From Bradyrhizobium cajani (GTDB taxonomy: Bacteria > Pseudomonadota > Alphaproteobacteria > Rhizobiales > Xanthobacteraceae), in contig NZ_WQNE01000006.1 in NCBI RefSeq assembly GCF_009759665.1, forward strand, positions 233,287 to 297,286: a stretch of 64,000 nucleotides of DNA, in the 5' to 3' direction. Made by a program: the position numbers and the translations under genes. Of the stretch, positions 27,765-37,895 are shown one piece after another (within the stretch, counting starts at the first letter, position 1; every line of letters begins with the position of its first letter). The notes beneath the pieces are model-generated. The model saw nothing but the letters and a program-made list of their open reading frames with translations, searched no databases and had not been told where the DNA came from.

Positions 27765-30245
27765 CTAGTTTTGGTACATCTTCTTTTCGGTTGCGAACTC
27801 TGGCTGGGACAACATGGTTGTGCCAATAATCCGATCTTTCGCCAATTGCGTGATCTCATCGTCGGAGAGCCCAAGAAGCTCAGACAGGATTTCTCTATTG
27901 TGTTGTCCGAGCGTTGGCGCCGCCGTGCGGACCAGATAAGGCTTTGCGCTATCACGAATGGGCATCGACGGCTGCGGATGGACTCCGATGAAAGGGCGTT
28001 CGAGTTCCTGCAAGAAGCCACGCGAGCGGAGATGCGGATCTTTCAGCAGGTCAATCGGCAAGCGGGCTACACCGGATGCAACTTTTGCGGCTTGCAATTC
28101 GGCCATGGCGTCATCCTCATCGCGATTGACCGTCCAAGCTTCGATGGCTCTTTCAATTTCATCCTCAATGGCTCGACGAGCCGCGGCAGTTCTCAGCGAG
28201 GGGTCCATCGCCCAGTCTGTTCGACCAAGGAGCGTGGCGAGCCTCTCCCACATGTCATCGTCGGTAGCTGCGACTATGATCCATTTGTCTTCGCCCGCAG
28301 ACCGAAAACAGCCATGCGGCACGAATTGTGGATGTCGATTGACATATTTTTGTGCAGCTTCACACTGGAGGAGCGGCGCAGCCTGGCCGCACCGTAAGCC
28401 GCTGATCGACTGAACAGTGATCCACGGCGCTGCGAACGGCATCAGACATTCGACTTGGGCTAGATCAATGAACTGGCCTTGCCCAGTCCTGTGAGCATGA
28501 ATCAATGCAGTCAGCACCGCTGCGCAACCGTTCAACCCCCCGACGGGGTCGCCAAAAGCGATGTGAGTCATAACGGGTAGTCCATCGGGCGTGCGGATCA
28601 CACCGGGAAGCCCAGAAGCCTGCTCGAGTGTTGAGCCGTAGGCTCGGCACTCGCGATGGACGCTGTTCGTCCCAAATGCCGACATCGACATCATGACCAG
28701 CCGGGGGTTGAGAGCCCTCAGCACGTTGTAACCAAGTCCGAGTCTTGAGAGGACGTCGACTGAAAAATTGTCAACTGCAATGTCGGCTCCTGCCAACAAA
28801 CGTTTTGCAAGAGCGAGCCCCTGCGGGCGCTTCAAGTCGAGTGTAATTCCTCGCTTGTTTCGGTTGACCATGCAGAAGCAGAGCGCCTTTTCGTACATTT
28901 TATCAGTCACGTAGCCAGGACGCCGGTCAACTCCGCGCCACCAATCCGGATATTGGATGGCCTCGATCTTGATCACATCTGCTCCCAGGTCGGCCAGTGT
29001 GCGCGTACAAAGAGGGCCGGCCCAACCCATTGTGAAGTCGACGACTCGAATGCCGTGCAAAGGTCCCCGATCAGCACGTAGGCGCAGAGCCGCATCAGAT
29101 TTGTCAGACGCATCTGTTCGGCCGCCTGCGAACACCTGCTGCTCGCCCGCGGCCGGCACTTTTCCGCCCTGCCGTGGCGGGGTCGATGTCAGTCGCAGCA
29201 CTGAGCCGACGGTCAGTCCTCCTTCTTCACCCATCCGGACAGGCACGATTGCGCCGCGAGCCAATCGCTCCGGGTCTTCGAGGAGATCGGATATTTCCGG
29301 CACTGGTACGATCGGGATCTTGCGTGTCAACCCTTCCGCAAACCATTCGAGTGCAGTCCGTGTTTTCAGCTTCGGCATGAACTGTCGTTCGACAAGGTCG
29401 GCATTCTGCAGACGACCTTCGTTGAAGGCCAGCGCCGGCTCATCACGCAATTCGGGCAAGCCGAGCATGTCGCAGAATGCCCGCCATTGCTCCGGCTTGG
29501 CGGTCGTGACGCCGATCCAGCCACATTTTGTCGGGTATATGCCGGTCGGGAAGTTAGGCCAAAAGCGATTGATTCCAAGCCGGCGCATGACATCGCCCTG
29601 CGCAAACGCCTCGAACATCAGATATTCGGTCAAAGCGATATTCGATTCAAAGATGCTGACCGACCACGATGCCCCGCCGTCGTCATGCGTTTGCTTCACC
29701 GCCGAGCTGGCCGCAGCGATAAACCCCCACAGACCGGCAACAATACCCGCCTGGAAATCTGGAGCGTGCAACGGCGGGCCTTCGGCAGGCCCGGCCAACT
29801 TGACTAGGCCGGCCAATGCTCGCACGGTGGAATCGGTCGCGGAAAATCCCGCATAAGGTCCCTCGGCGCCGAACCAACTCGCCTCAACATGGATCAGCCC
29901 TGTTCGCCGGTGGCGGATAGCGCCAATATCGATCGATGGGCAATCAGCCGGATCAACGTCGCGACCATCGATCAGAATGTCGCACTCCTCAATCATGGAC
30001 TTGAGCTGCGGAATCGCGTTCGGCCCCGATGGGTCGATGATTGTACTTGATTTATTAAAGTTCAGGAATGCAAACCACGCACTCTGGCCGCTGGGCGTGA
30101 GTGGCGCACTGCGCCGAATTGGATCTCCGGTCGGCGGCTCGACCTTCTGCACATCGGCGCCGAAGTCGGCAAACAGCCGCGCGCAATAGCTGGTCGCGGC
30201 CGCGCTACCGAGCTCGACGATGCGAAGATGGGAAAACACTTGCAT
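27765..30245 (-). CDS. Double-domain family III CoA transferase, paralog 2
   Basis: 826 residues, same two-domain CaiB/BaiF layout as the protein at 15978-18449 and closely similar along its length. Domain 1: LRIVELGSAAATSYCARLFA, HAPDFQAGIVAGLWGFIAA. Domain 2: GIRVVDFTMGWAGPLCTRTL, FGDPVGGLNGCAAVLTALIH, GQGQFIDLAQVE. Both candidate catalytic Asp residues are present. It has about ten extra residues near YNRHPQF-equivalent (LRCGQAAPLLQCEA). GGAG six bases before the ATG supports the start. Two near-identical fused transferases flank the aminotransferase/crotonase/oxoamine genes, suggesting a duplication or two related substrates. Confidence 0.92.
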   Translation of the reverse strand: MQVFSHLRIVELGSAAATSYCARLFADFGADVQKVEPPTGDPIRRSAPLTPSGQSAWFAFLNFNKSSTIIDPSGPNAIPQLKSMIEECDILIDGRDVDPADCPSIDIGAIRHRRTGLIHVEASWFGAEGPYAGFSATDSTVRALAGLVKLAGPAEGPPLHAPDFQAGIVAGLWGFIAAASSAVKQTHDDGGASWSVSIFESNIALTEYLMFEAFAQGDVMRRLGINRFWPNFPTGIYPTKCGWIGVTTAKPEQWRAFCDMLGLPELRDEPALAFNEGRLQNADLVERQFMPKLKTRTALEWFAEGLTRKIPIVPVPEISDLLEDPERLARGAIVPVRMGEEGGLTVGSVLRLTSTPPRQGGKVPAAGEQQVFAGGRTDASDKSDAALRLRADRGPLHGIRVVDFTMGWAGPLCTRTLADLGADVIKIEAIQYPDWWRGVDRRPGYVTDKMYEKALCFCMVNRNKRGITLDLKRPQGLALAKRLLAGADIAVDNFSVDVLSRLGLGYNVLRALNPRLVMMSMSAFGTNSVHRECRAYGSTLEQASGLPGVIRTPDGLPVMTHIAFGDPVGGLNGCAAVLTALIHAHRTGQGQFIDLAQVECLMPFAAPWITVQSISGLRCGQAAPLLQCEAAQKYVNRHPQFVPHGCFRSAGEDKWIIVAATDDDMWERLATLLGRTDWAMDPSLRTAAARRAIEDEIERAIEAWTVNRDEDDAMAELQAAKVASGVARLPIDLLKDPHLRSRGFLQELERPFIGVHPQPSMPIRDSAKPYLVRTAAPTLGQHNREILSELLGLSDDEITQLAKDRIIGTTMLSQPEFATEKKMYQN

Positions 30246-30506
30246 TCAGAACTCCAGTTTAGTCCGCGTTTATGCACCGAACCACCGCTGGGCGACTTGA
30301 AACTATCCACCTATCTGAGCATTAGCTGAAGCTACTCAGCTACGACCGCCTTCCCTTCAGAAGGCACGCACGTCTCCGCGAGGGGGTCTCTGTGACATTT
30401 TCCCCTGTGCTCAATTGCCAGCCTCCTGGCAGGGAATAAACTACTGCCTCCTCCAAAGCACCTACAAGGTTGGAGAGTACGCAGGCACACGGCCTGACGT
30501 TCCTTC

Positions 30507-30773
30507 TTAAGTCAAATCTTGCGCACGATCGAAGCCGCGCGTGTACTCTTCGGGATGCGCGAATGTTGTCTCATCAGCCGTTCGATCCACCACGTCCTGG
30601 TTCGCAGGGCTACGTGGCCGTGCGGACTGCCCTAGCGCTGGCCGCACTCGCGATAGACCTTCCACATTTCGGCAGCAGGCACAGTATTCGAGGTTGTCCA
30701 GGCGCTTTTCGGCGCTCGCCCCAGGCGTAATAACGGCCAGCAACAGCACAAGCACGGCAGATATCAGCCGCAC
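30507..30773 (-). CDS. Hypothetical ORF with signal-peptide-like start, beside IS5
   Basis: 89 residues opening with RLISAVLVLLLAVITPGASA, which looks like a signal peptide, followed by EKRLDNLEYCACCRN. The first codon (GTG at 30773) lies at the IS5 insertion junction, so the real gene may have begun in sequence now on the far side of the element. No family recognised. It may be a secreted protein disrupted by the insertion or a chance ORF. The remainder of 30246-30506 holds nothing. Confidence 0.3.
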   Translation of the reverse strand: MRLISAVLVLLLAVITPGASAEKRLDNLEYCACCRNVEGLSRVRPALGQSARPRSPANQDVVDRTADETTFAHPEEYTRGFDRAQDLT

Positions 30774-31642
30774 TAGAGGCTGTTAGGAACCAGCAGCGGG
30801 TTTAGCGACGTTTTTGAGCATGATGCATGCGAAAGCGATGAGGTGGAGATCGGCGAGGGTCTGAGCGCATCGCTCGTAGTCTTTGACAAGTCTTCGGAAG
30901 CGTGTGGCCCACGCGAAGGATCGTTCGACGACCCATCGCCTTGGGAGCAGCACGAAGCCTCGTTTGGCCTCCGACAGCTTTATGACCTCGAGGGCAATGC
31001 CGTGTTCTGCAGCCGCCATTGCAGGCTTGTCGCCTGTGTAGCCCTGGTCAACGAAGGCGACTTCGACGCTCTGACCAGTCTCTGCCTGAATCGTCTTGGC
31101 GATCCGGCCAATCTCGGCGCGATCGTCGGTGTTGGCGGGCGTGACATGCAGCGCCAGAAGATGGCCGAGCGTATCGACGGCCAGATGCAGCTTCGAACCT
31201 TTTTTGCGCTTGGCTCCGTCGTAGGCGCCGCGGGCGCCACTCTCGGGCGTCGAGCGTAGAGTTCGACTGTCGATGATGGCGGCGGTCGGCTGCGCGGGTC
31301 GGCCAGCCGCAAGGCGCAGGATGACGCGCAGATCCTCGGCCAGGGCCTCAAAACAACCCGCGCGCAACCACCGCTGCGCCTGTTGATAGACGATCTCCCA
31401 CGGCGGCAAATCGTTCGGCATCCAGCGCCAGGGCGCGCCGGTCTTCACGATATCGCGCAGGCCGTTGAACACCTCGCGAAGCGCATGCGTCCGCTGCGAG
31501 GCGTCCTCGGGCAAAAGTGTCAGATACGGCGCAACAAGCGCCCATTCGTCTTGGGAAACGTCAGAAGGATAAGGCTCGCGGGGAATCGACATCCCGCAAA
31601 CCTCAACATATCTATGGTTAATCAGTCCCTAACAGCCTCTAG
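30773..31642. mobile_element. IS5-family insertion sequence with terminal repeats
   Basis: About 860 bases bounded by inverted repeats: left AGAGGCTGTTAGG (30775 onward), right CCTAACAGCCTCT (ending 31640). CTAG is found at both ends and partly overlaps the repeats, consistent with a short target duplication of the IS5/IS427 type. It contains one intact transposase gene and is the best preserved mobile element in the window. Confidence 0.85.
30783..31592 (-). CDS. IS5-family transposase
   Basis: 269 residues, intact DDE transposase of the IS5/IS427 type. The N-terminus has the conserved SDVSQDEWALVAPYL block, then GAPWRWMPNDLPPW. The catalytic residues fit AIIDSRTL (Asp), FVDQGYTGD (Asp) and RRWVVERSFAWATRFRRL (Glu). 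No frameshift is seen, so the element may be mobile. It sits within perfect inverted repeats. Confidence 0.93.
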   Translation of the reverse strand: MSIPREPYPSDVSQDEWALVAPYLTLLPEDASQRTHALREVFNGLRDIVKTGAPWRWMPNDLPPWEIVYQQAQRWLRAGCFEALAEDLRVILRLAAGRPAQPTAAIIDSRTLRSTPESGARGAYDGAKRKKGSKLHLAVDTLGHLLALHVTPANTDDRAEIGRIAKTIQAETGQSVEVAFVDQGYTGDKPAMAAAEHGIALEVIKLSEAKRGFVLLPRRWVVERSFAWATRFRRLVKDYERCAQTLADLHLIAFACIMLKNVAKPAAGS

Positions 31643-32569
31643 TTAATTGCCGCGATGATCCTCGACGAGATGAAAGCTCATGTCCGGTTTGCGGCAAAGA
31701 TCGCGATCGACGTACAATATATCGGACTTCAGGCACTGCCGTTTGTTCTCCTGGTAGCCGGGCGATCTCCGAAGTCTGATCCGCTGAGATCGGCAATTCC
31801 TGCGTGGCGAGGCGCCGCGCCGCCGACGACGGCTCCAGCCGGAACTTGTCGCGGCCGGGTCGCAGCACCGAGTCGCGAAACCGAACTCGTCAACGGCCGA
31901 CCCGGATCGACCAACCACTCGAGACCACCACTTAAACAACTTGTGGCTTTTATTCGTCCGTGAACGAGCCGTTGATTCACTACCGCTTTGACACCTCCAG
32001 AGCCTACGACTGGTGTCCACTCCGGAGGAGGCTCACGACCTGCACAAAGACTTGCGTTCAATCGCGAACAGCGACTCAATGCAGAAAATCAGAGAAGCAG
32101 CAATTGTGATCAAGCCCAGGTGTTTAGTCCAAGCCTTTGATGGTCATCATCATCACGCGATTCGAAGAAGGCGCTTCAGACACGTTGTAGGCTCTGCCAC
32201 CCAGAGGGGGAGAGCAGTCCGTCGAGCAACAAGCCGGAGAGCAGTCGCCAAGCGGCTGTGAGTCACAATGCCTGTCCCGGAGTGGAGGCATGTGAGATCG
32301 TCGCCGGACGTCCGACTGGGCCGCAAGAACGCGAACGCGATTGACCTCGGAATGATTGATCTTGGCGAACCGATGCTCGATCCATTCTCGACCGGATAGG
32401 CCTTGAATGTTCTCCTCGAAGACGCTGTGCGTCTCGAGAAGGCGGCCTCGATTTTCGAATAGCTCCCCACTTCCTGAGCGGGCCGACAGACTGCGCACGC
32501 TTTCAGCCGTCGCCGATGAGCGGTCAAGACGATCATTCGCACAGCTCAATATATAAAAAGTCTCTCCTA
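31643..32569. other. No recognisable gene
   Basis: About 930 bases between the IS5 element and the aldolase gene. Several short minus-strand frames exist but none resembles a family. Confidence 0.4.
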
Positions 32570-33346
32570 TCACTTCCCGCTGACCATTTCCCGAGTCTGG
32601 TTCACCTGCAGTTTTGCGTAGGCTGACATCAGTCCGGCTTCATCGGATAGCGTCACCAGCTTAAAACCCATGTTGATCGCGCGCGCCGCGCCTTCGGCGC
32701 CGCCGCAATGGATACCTGGATAGAGCTTCCGCTTGTTGCACTCCTTGACTACTTTCTCGTAGATACGGAGGATCTTTGGCTCGGTGTGGTCAACCTTCGG
32801 ACCGAGCCCATAGGAGAACCCGAGATCAGTGGGGCCGATATATACGCCGTCGATGCCATGAACGTCGAGAATTGCCTCCATATTCTCAACCGACGTCTTT
32901 GTCTCTACCATCGGTAGTATCACGATCTCCTCATTGGCTGTCTTCTGATAAGTGCCTGGCGCGCTATACATGCCAGCCCGGATTGGCCCATTGGACCGGG
33001 TACCGTCCGGCGGGTATTTCGCGTACGATACGAGGCTTTTCGCCTCCTGAGCTGTGTTGACCATCGGGCAGATCAATCCGTAGGCCCCACCATCAAGTGC
33101 CTTGCCTATGATACCTGGCTCGTTCCAAGGCACGCGAGCCATCGGCGTAACGGGATGGCTTCGCATAGCCTGGAAGCACTCGACCATGGACATATAGTCT
33201 TGCACTCCATGCTGCATGTCGACGGTGACGCTGTCGAATCCGCATTGAGCGATGACCTCGGCTGCAAAGCCAGACGGAATCGAGAGCCATGCATTCACCA
33301 CAGCGTCACCCGCACTCCAGATTTGCTTCACTTTATTGCTTGACAT
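32570..33346 (-). CDS. HpcH/HpaI-type aldolase
   Basis: 258 residues, class II pyruvate-type aldolase of the HpcH/HpaI family. Seen are VNAWLSIPSGFAAEVIAQCG, FDSVTVDMQHGVQDY, PMARVPWNEPGIIGKALDGG, the metal-binding VETKTSVENMEAIL (Glu) with GVYIGPTDL (Asp), and HCGGAEGAARAINMGF. It would cleave or form 4-hydroxy-2-oxo acids, releasing pyruvate or glyoxylate. It stands alone on the minus strand with long gaps on both sides. No RpoN site found. The substrate is not evident. Confidence 0.92.
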   Translation of the reverse strand: MSSNKVKQIWSAGDAVVNAWLSIPSGFAAEVIAQCGFDSVTVDMQHGVQDYMSMVECFQAMRSHPVTPMARVPWNEPGIIGKALDGGAYGLICPMVNTAQEAKSLVSYAKYPPDGTRSNGPIRAGMYSAPGTYQKTANEEIVILPMVETKTSVENMEAILDVHGIDGVYIGPTDLGFSYGLGPKVDHTEPKILRIYEKVVKECNKRKLYPGIHCGGAEGAARAINMGFKLVTLSDEAGLMSAYAKLQVNQTREMVSGK

Positions 33347-34568
33347 GGACTGTATTCCCTTTCATTTCGCTGTTCCATCCCGGAGAAAGAGCCGAGGTCG
33401 GCCCTCCTTTGGGCTAGCTGGACACGTCCGGATGTTCAAGCCTCGTGCCAATTGCAACAGCACTAGATTAAAGACCACCTCTGAAGCGCCTGTCATAAGC
33501 TCAACAGCCAAATCGAATGATTCAATCGGTGTGTACCCCGGACGTCGAAATCCTTCTGACACTATAAAGTGCTCAGCATGCGAGATGATAACAAGCGCAC
33601 CTTGCCTACGAGGCGACCTTAAAACATTCGCTAGAAAGATGGTTGAGGGGGAATCGGCATAAGACCCTTTGCAACATGCGTTGTCGCTACCCTTAAGAAT
33701 GTATGATGCGCTACAATCGTGTGATCAATTGCGGTGCGCTCGGCTCTCGCGACAACTGCTCGCCGTGCGACTATCCCGCCAATCGAAATTCACTATGCGT
33801 TTGGAGCGATAAAACTAGCCGCCTCCTTGCGGGCGAACCGTTCCTTGATCGCCGTTGTCGGCCATCGAAATATTGACGATTGGCGCGCCCTTCACTCGCT
33901 TCCAGCCGTAAGAGGCTGGCAAAGAATTTGGCCGTACATTTGCTTGCCTAAACAGCTAACGCTTGAGCGTCATCATTACCGCGCATGCGACCGTTCGAAA
34001 CCTTGAACCCCTCTGCTATCCAAGCCTCACCGAGTTCAGCCGATTGGCAACATCAAACATTAATGGCCCGCGTTGATCACGTTGCCATCTTCCCGTGACT
34101 GAGGGCAGTGTCAATCTCGAACAGCGACATTCTCGCCATACGACCCAATTTGGCAACTCGGCAGAAGAGATGTCCCCTGCTGAAGGGACTCCAGCTCGAA
34201 TGAGCTAAGCCAGCTATCGTATGGACGGCTCCTAGCAGACCAAAATAGAAGGATCCGCAAATAGCTGCCAGTTTCACGGCGCCAAGATTACAGCTTTCAT
34301 TGCCATTCTGGTGCGATGAACCAGCTGCCCACATGCAGTGTGCCTAACAGCTCGTGATGGTCGTCCTTGATACCTCTCTGGGCACGCCTGTTCTCGAGCT
34401 CTGCTCATCCAGTGTTTGACGCGCCAAAAGGGCTCGGCATGAGTTATGCTAGGCCGTAGGGTGCTCGTTGGGCGCGGCTAAGTGCTCTCGATCTTCGAAG
34501 GTCCTTCGGATTATAGAGCGATAGTTGATTCTCGTGTGAGTAGCTTCTCAGACTAGGTGTTCTCGATC
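33347..34568. other. Long gap, possible weak RpoN site
   Basis: No gene is supportable over about 1.2 kb. On the plus strand CGGCATGAGTTATGCT (34435-34450) has GG and GC 10 bases apart and 13 of 16 agreement in overall pattern; it could serve the gene at 34569, but no NifA site accompanies it. Confidence 0.3.
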
Positions 34569-35288
34569 ATGGCATCACAAACAGCACCATCTCTTGGAAT
34601 CCTGCAACTCGAACGCGGAGTACCGCCCGGTACAGCATCGCCTACGCCAGCGCCCGGCTCGATGCTGAGTACGCTTACGTTCGACTTCCCGACCATCGTC
34701 GAAACTGTCCCAGGAGCCTGGGTGGAGAATGTGGTTCAAGGGGATCCGACGCTCGAACCCGCCTACATCGTGGCCGCACGGCGGCTAGTCGAAAGAGGTG
34801 CCGTTGCGATCAGTTCGACCTGCGGCTATTCGATCCGACATCAGCCAGCAGTTGCCGCATCGGTGAATGTACCCGTAGTCATGTCTAGCCTCATCTTGCT
34901 GCCGGCACTACTTCGTCAGTTGGCTCCGCAGGCCGAGATCGCTGTCGTGACATATGACTCGATTCATTGTGAGGAGCGTCTACTTGGGCTCGATGATCCG
35001 GCGCAGCGAGCGAGGGTCGTTGTTGCGGGGATCGAGGGCGGAAAGTACTGGCGTGACGAATTGAAGCGCCCGGCGCCTCCGACAGACGTGACCGCTATGA
35101 GGGCAGATGTATCGAACTGTGTCGCACGTCTCCGCGGGGCACATCCGCATATTGGAGCTATCCTATTCGAATGCGCAGGGTTCCCGATCGTCGCACCAGC
35201 AATCCGGCGTATCGCCAGGATACCAGTCTACGACATCACGAGCCTTTGTCGTATGACGATGGCTTCTGTCGCATCAGATTGTCCATAG
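34569..35288 (+). CDS. Asp/Glu racemase-like protein
   Basis: About 239 residues of the aspartate/glutamate/hydantoin racemase superfamily. The two cysteines expected for cofactor-independent racemases or related decarboxylases fit AISSTCGYSI (first half) and ILFECAGFPIVAPA (second half). ATG at 34569 was chosen; a GTG four codons earlier is open. It converges with the acyl-CoA ligase gene. Members include racemases, maleate isomerase and arylmalonate decarboxylase; the reaction here is unknown. Confidence 0.85.
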   Translation: MASQTAPSLGILQLERGVPPGTASPTPAPGSMLSTLTFDFPTIVETVPGAWVENVVQGDPTLEPAYIVAARRLVERGAVAISSTCGYSIRHQPAVAASVNVPVVMSSLILLPALLRQLAPQAEIAVVTYDSIHCEERLLGLDDPAQRARVVVAGIEGGKYWRDELKRPAPPTDVTAMRADVSNCVARLRGAHPHIGAILFECAGFPIVAPAIRRIARIPVYDITSLCRMTMASVASDCP

Positions 35289-35692
35289 CTCTGGAGTGAT
35301 CATGGCGGCGGGACAGGGCACTAAGCATCCTATCCTGAGCCCGATGCGTATAGCCGCGGGTTCGGTCCGTCGCCCGGAACAATAGCAAGGTCTGACTTGG
35401 CCCGCGCCGGACTAGCGGACCGGTGGAACCGCCAGTCACGGGCATTCACGCTAACAAATGGAGGTCTGCCAAGCGCGAGCGGTTTTCTCGTTGCACACAT
35501 CCCGCCCTCAATCTGATCGGCGCTTCGACGCGACGTAGGCGCATGCGACCTGATCTTGGTCAGGGGCGGCGAGCCGCAGCATACCTGCGAGTGCGCCGAA
35601 AACGGCAGAATTACGCTTCAACAAGGTGGCGACCCAGGACGCAATAAAAACCAGCTGTACGGATCCACGGAGCTCAGCTGAAAAAGTCGAAT
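35289..35692. other. Convergent gap, no gene seen
   Basis: About 400 bases between two convergent genes. No clear hairpin terminator with a T-run was found. Confidence 0.4.
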
Positions 35693-37348
35693 TCAGCGCC
35701 AACGCCTGTCCTCCGCGTCATAAACGCCGGTGAGCGGATTGCCGACGGCCATGAGCTCGCGTTTGAGCACCTTATTACTCGAGGAGGTTCTAGGAAGTTT
35801 AGGTGTGTAGGCAACATACCGCGGCACCTTGAACACGGCAAGATTGGCGCGAGCGTGCTCGAGAATGCGTTCGACGGGCACATCGTTCTGAGTGATTCCT
35901 TCTTTCAGCTCCACATAGATCTTGACTTCTTCCCCGCGCTTCGGATCGTCAACGGGCACGGCAGCTACATCGGCGATCTCGGGAATCTCCCGGATAACCG
36001 CCTCCACCTCACGTGCAGCGATGCTCTCGCTAGAGCGTCGGATCATGTCCTTCGTGCGTCCTACGAGCCAATAAAAACCTAGAGCGTCTCGCCTTAGAAG
36101 GTCACCGGTCTTGAACCACCCGCCTTCAAACGAGGCGGCATTCGCCTCCGGCTTATTCCAATAGCCTTTGAGAATTCCACGACCGCTCACCCATAGTTCG
36201 CCAACTTCGCCGACTGGGGTGGGGGTACCGTCCTCACTCATCACCCTTAGCTTCCGAAAGGGAGAACGAAGTCCCACCGAAGCCGACTCAAGCATGTCGT
36301 CAAGGCCGTTCGGCATCTGCGTGCCAAAGCCGATTTCCGTCATTCCGTAAGCATCTTGGGTCCACAATCCAAACCGGTTTCGAAGCTTGCGCTGCGTAGT
36401 GGGGCTGCAGCCCCACGTCAGGCCCTGCTTGAGGCAGGTCACGCCGTTTTCGTTGTCGGCCTCAGCTTGGCGTGCGGCCAGTTCGTGAAACATGCACCAT
36501 TCAATACGGTACTGCTTGACCCAACCCATGAATCGTGTCGAGCTGATTGAAGGGGCCAGGTAAAGAGTGCCGCCCTGCCGATAAGATCTGAGAAGATGTT
36601 CCTGAGGGTCGGCATAGAAGAAAGGTTGCGCAGACAGATACCTCCGGTATGGATGCCCGTCTCCGTAGACCGCTTGGTACGAACGCACCCCCCAATAGTC
36701 GTGCGTCAGCATGCACCCTTTCGGAAAACCCGTTGTCCCTGACGTATATTGAATGTTCAGCAAGTCTTCCGGTCGGATATCCTCCTCCACTAGAGAGTCC
36801 TTGCGCCCCTTGAGCAGTTTATGAAGCGTAACGGCTGTTTCGTCGGCTGCTGCCCCAACAAAGATTACCTGTTCCTTGGCAAGGCTTTTCGGCCAAGGAT
36901 TCATCGCCCAAAATACAGACCTTTTCGAGTGGTCGAGCACAGCAAACTTGGCCTGTGTGTCACTAAGAACGTACTCGATCTCCCTCTGCGTATAGCGCAT
37001 ATTAATAGGCACCATCACCGCACCAAGCTTGGCGATCGCGAACCACAAGATTGGAAACGCGATGCAGTTTGGCAACATCACCCCGATCCGATCTTGCTTA
37101 CGTACCCCGAATGCCCGCAGCGCGTGCGCATGTCTGTTCGACATCAAATCGAGTTCTAGATAGGTCGCGCGCTCATCGCGATCAAAGACCTCGAGCGCGG
37201 TCGTTGAACCATGAGTTTCGGCCCGCTTTGAGACCAGATGCCCAATCGTAATTGGTTCATATGTACGTTCGAGCATCTCGATTCTGCAAAATGCATTTGC
37301 GACACGCTGTTGCAGCTGGCCTTGTTGATTGTTTTCGAACTCCAGCAT
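35693..37348 (-). CDS. Acyl-CoA synthetase (AMP-dependent ligase, CaiC-like group)
   Basis: 551 residues of the ANL adenylating family. The P-loop-like motif is IQYTSGTTGFPKGCMLTH, the A5 motif is DAYGMTEIGFG, the A7/A8 hinge is WFKTGDLLRRDALGFYWLVGRTKDMIRRSSESIAAREVE in pieces, and the C-terminal lysine is in SSSNKVLKREL. It would activate a carboxylate to acyl-AMP and then acyl-CoA. ATG at 37348 was chosen because GAGGTG stands just upstream; a GTG at 37360 is possible. A broken paralog lies at 57268-57876. Being next to the carnitine operon suggests a carnitine-like or short-chain substrate, which is only inference. Confidence 0.93.
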   Translation of the reverse strand: MLEFENNQQGQLQQRVANAFCRIEMLERTYEPITIGHLVSKRAETHGSTTALEVFDRDERATYLELDLMSNRHAHALRAFGVRKQDRIGVMLPNCIAFPILWFAIAKLGAVMVPINMRYTQREIEYVLSDTQAKFAVLDHSKRSVFWAMNPWPKSLAKEQVIFVGAAADETAVTLHKLLKGRKDSLVEEDIRPEDLLNIQYTSGTTGFPKGCMLTHDYWGVRSYQAVYGDGHPYRRYLSAQPFFYADPQEHLLRSYRQGGTLYLAPSISSTRFMGWVKQYRIEWCMFHELAARQAEADNENGVTCLKQGLTWGCSPTTQRKLRNRFGLWTQDAYGMTEIGFGTQMPNGLDDMLESASVGLRSPFRKLRVMSEDGTPTPVGEVGELWVSGRGILKGYWNKPEANAASFEGGWFKTGDLLRRDALGFYWLVGRTKDMIRRSSESIAAREVEAVIREIPEIADVAAVPVDDPKRGEEVKIYVELKEGITQNDVPVERILEHARANLAVFKVPRYVAYTPKLPRTSSSNKVLKRELMAVGNPLTGVYDAEDRRWR

Positions 37349-37895
37349 TCGACACCTCACATGTTGGGGGACCGAGCAGACTTAGCCAACGGCAGAAGCA
37401 TTCAGTTCGGCCGCCATCGTTTTCGAGCGTCACCGCCCGTCCCATCTATCATCCCGAGTAGGGGCATTGACAAACCAGACCATCACCGAGCGCTCCGACG
37501 ACTCGTCAACACGTGGGGCAGCTCTCCCAAGCTTGACCAGTAGTTGGTGAGAGCACAAACTGCGTGATTGAGAAACACTCTCGTAGTCCCGAGCATTTTT
37601 GTCCAATCTGCTGCGGAACGCACCGAGATGCGCACTAGATCATCCGTATTGTCCTAAGAATGAACTGCATCATAGACACTGGGCAATTCCTACATCCCCG
37701 ACAAGAATTGGTGCACTACAGACTCCTATAGGTCCGCCCCTCAGCATTCCTAAACGAGCTCCTGCGCACCATAATGTCGCTGACGTTCCGAAGTTTCAGC
37801 TGCAACATTCGTCATCCAGGTGGTCGCCTTCATTCACGGCAGGCAGAAACGAAAGACTCTCCCACGGTAAGCGCGCTACTTCGGCGAGCTTTACC
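37349..37895. other. Intergenic, no gene seen
   Basis: About 540 bases between the ligase start and the end of the carnitine dehydrogenase gene. No RpoN consensus found. Confidence 0.4.
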
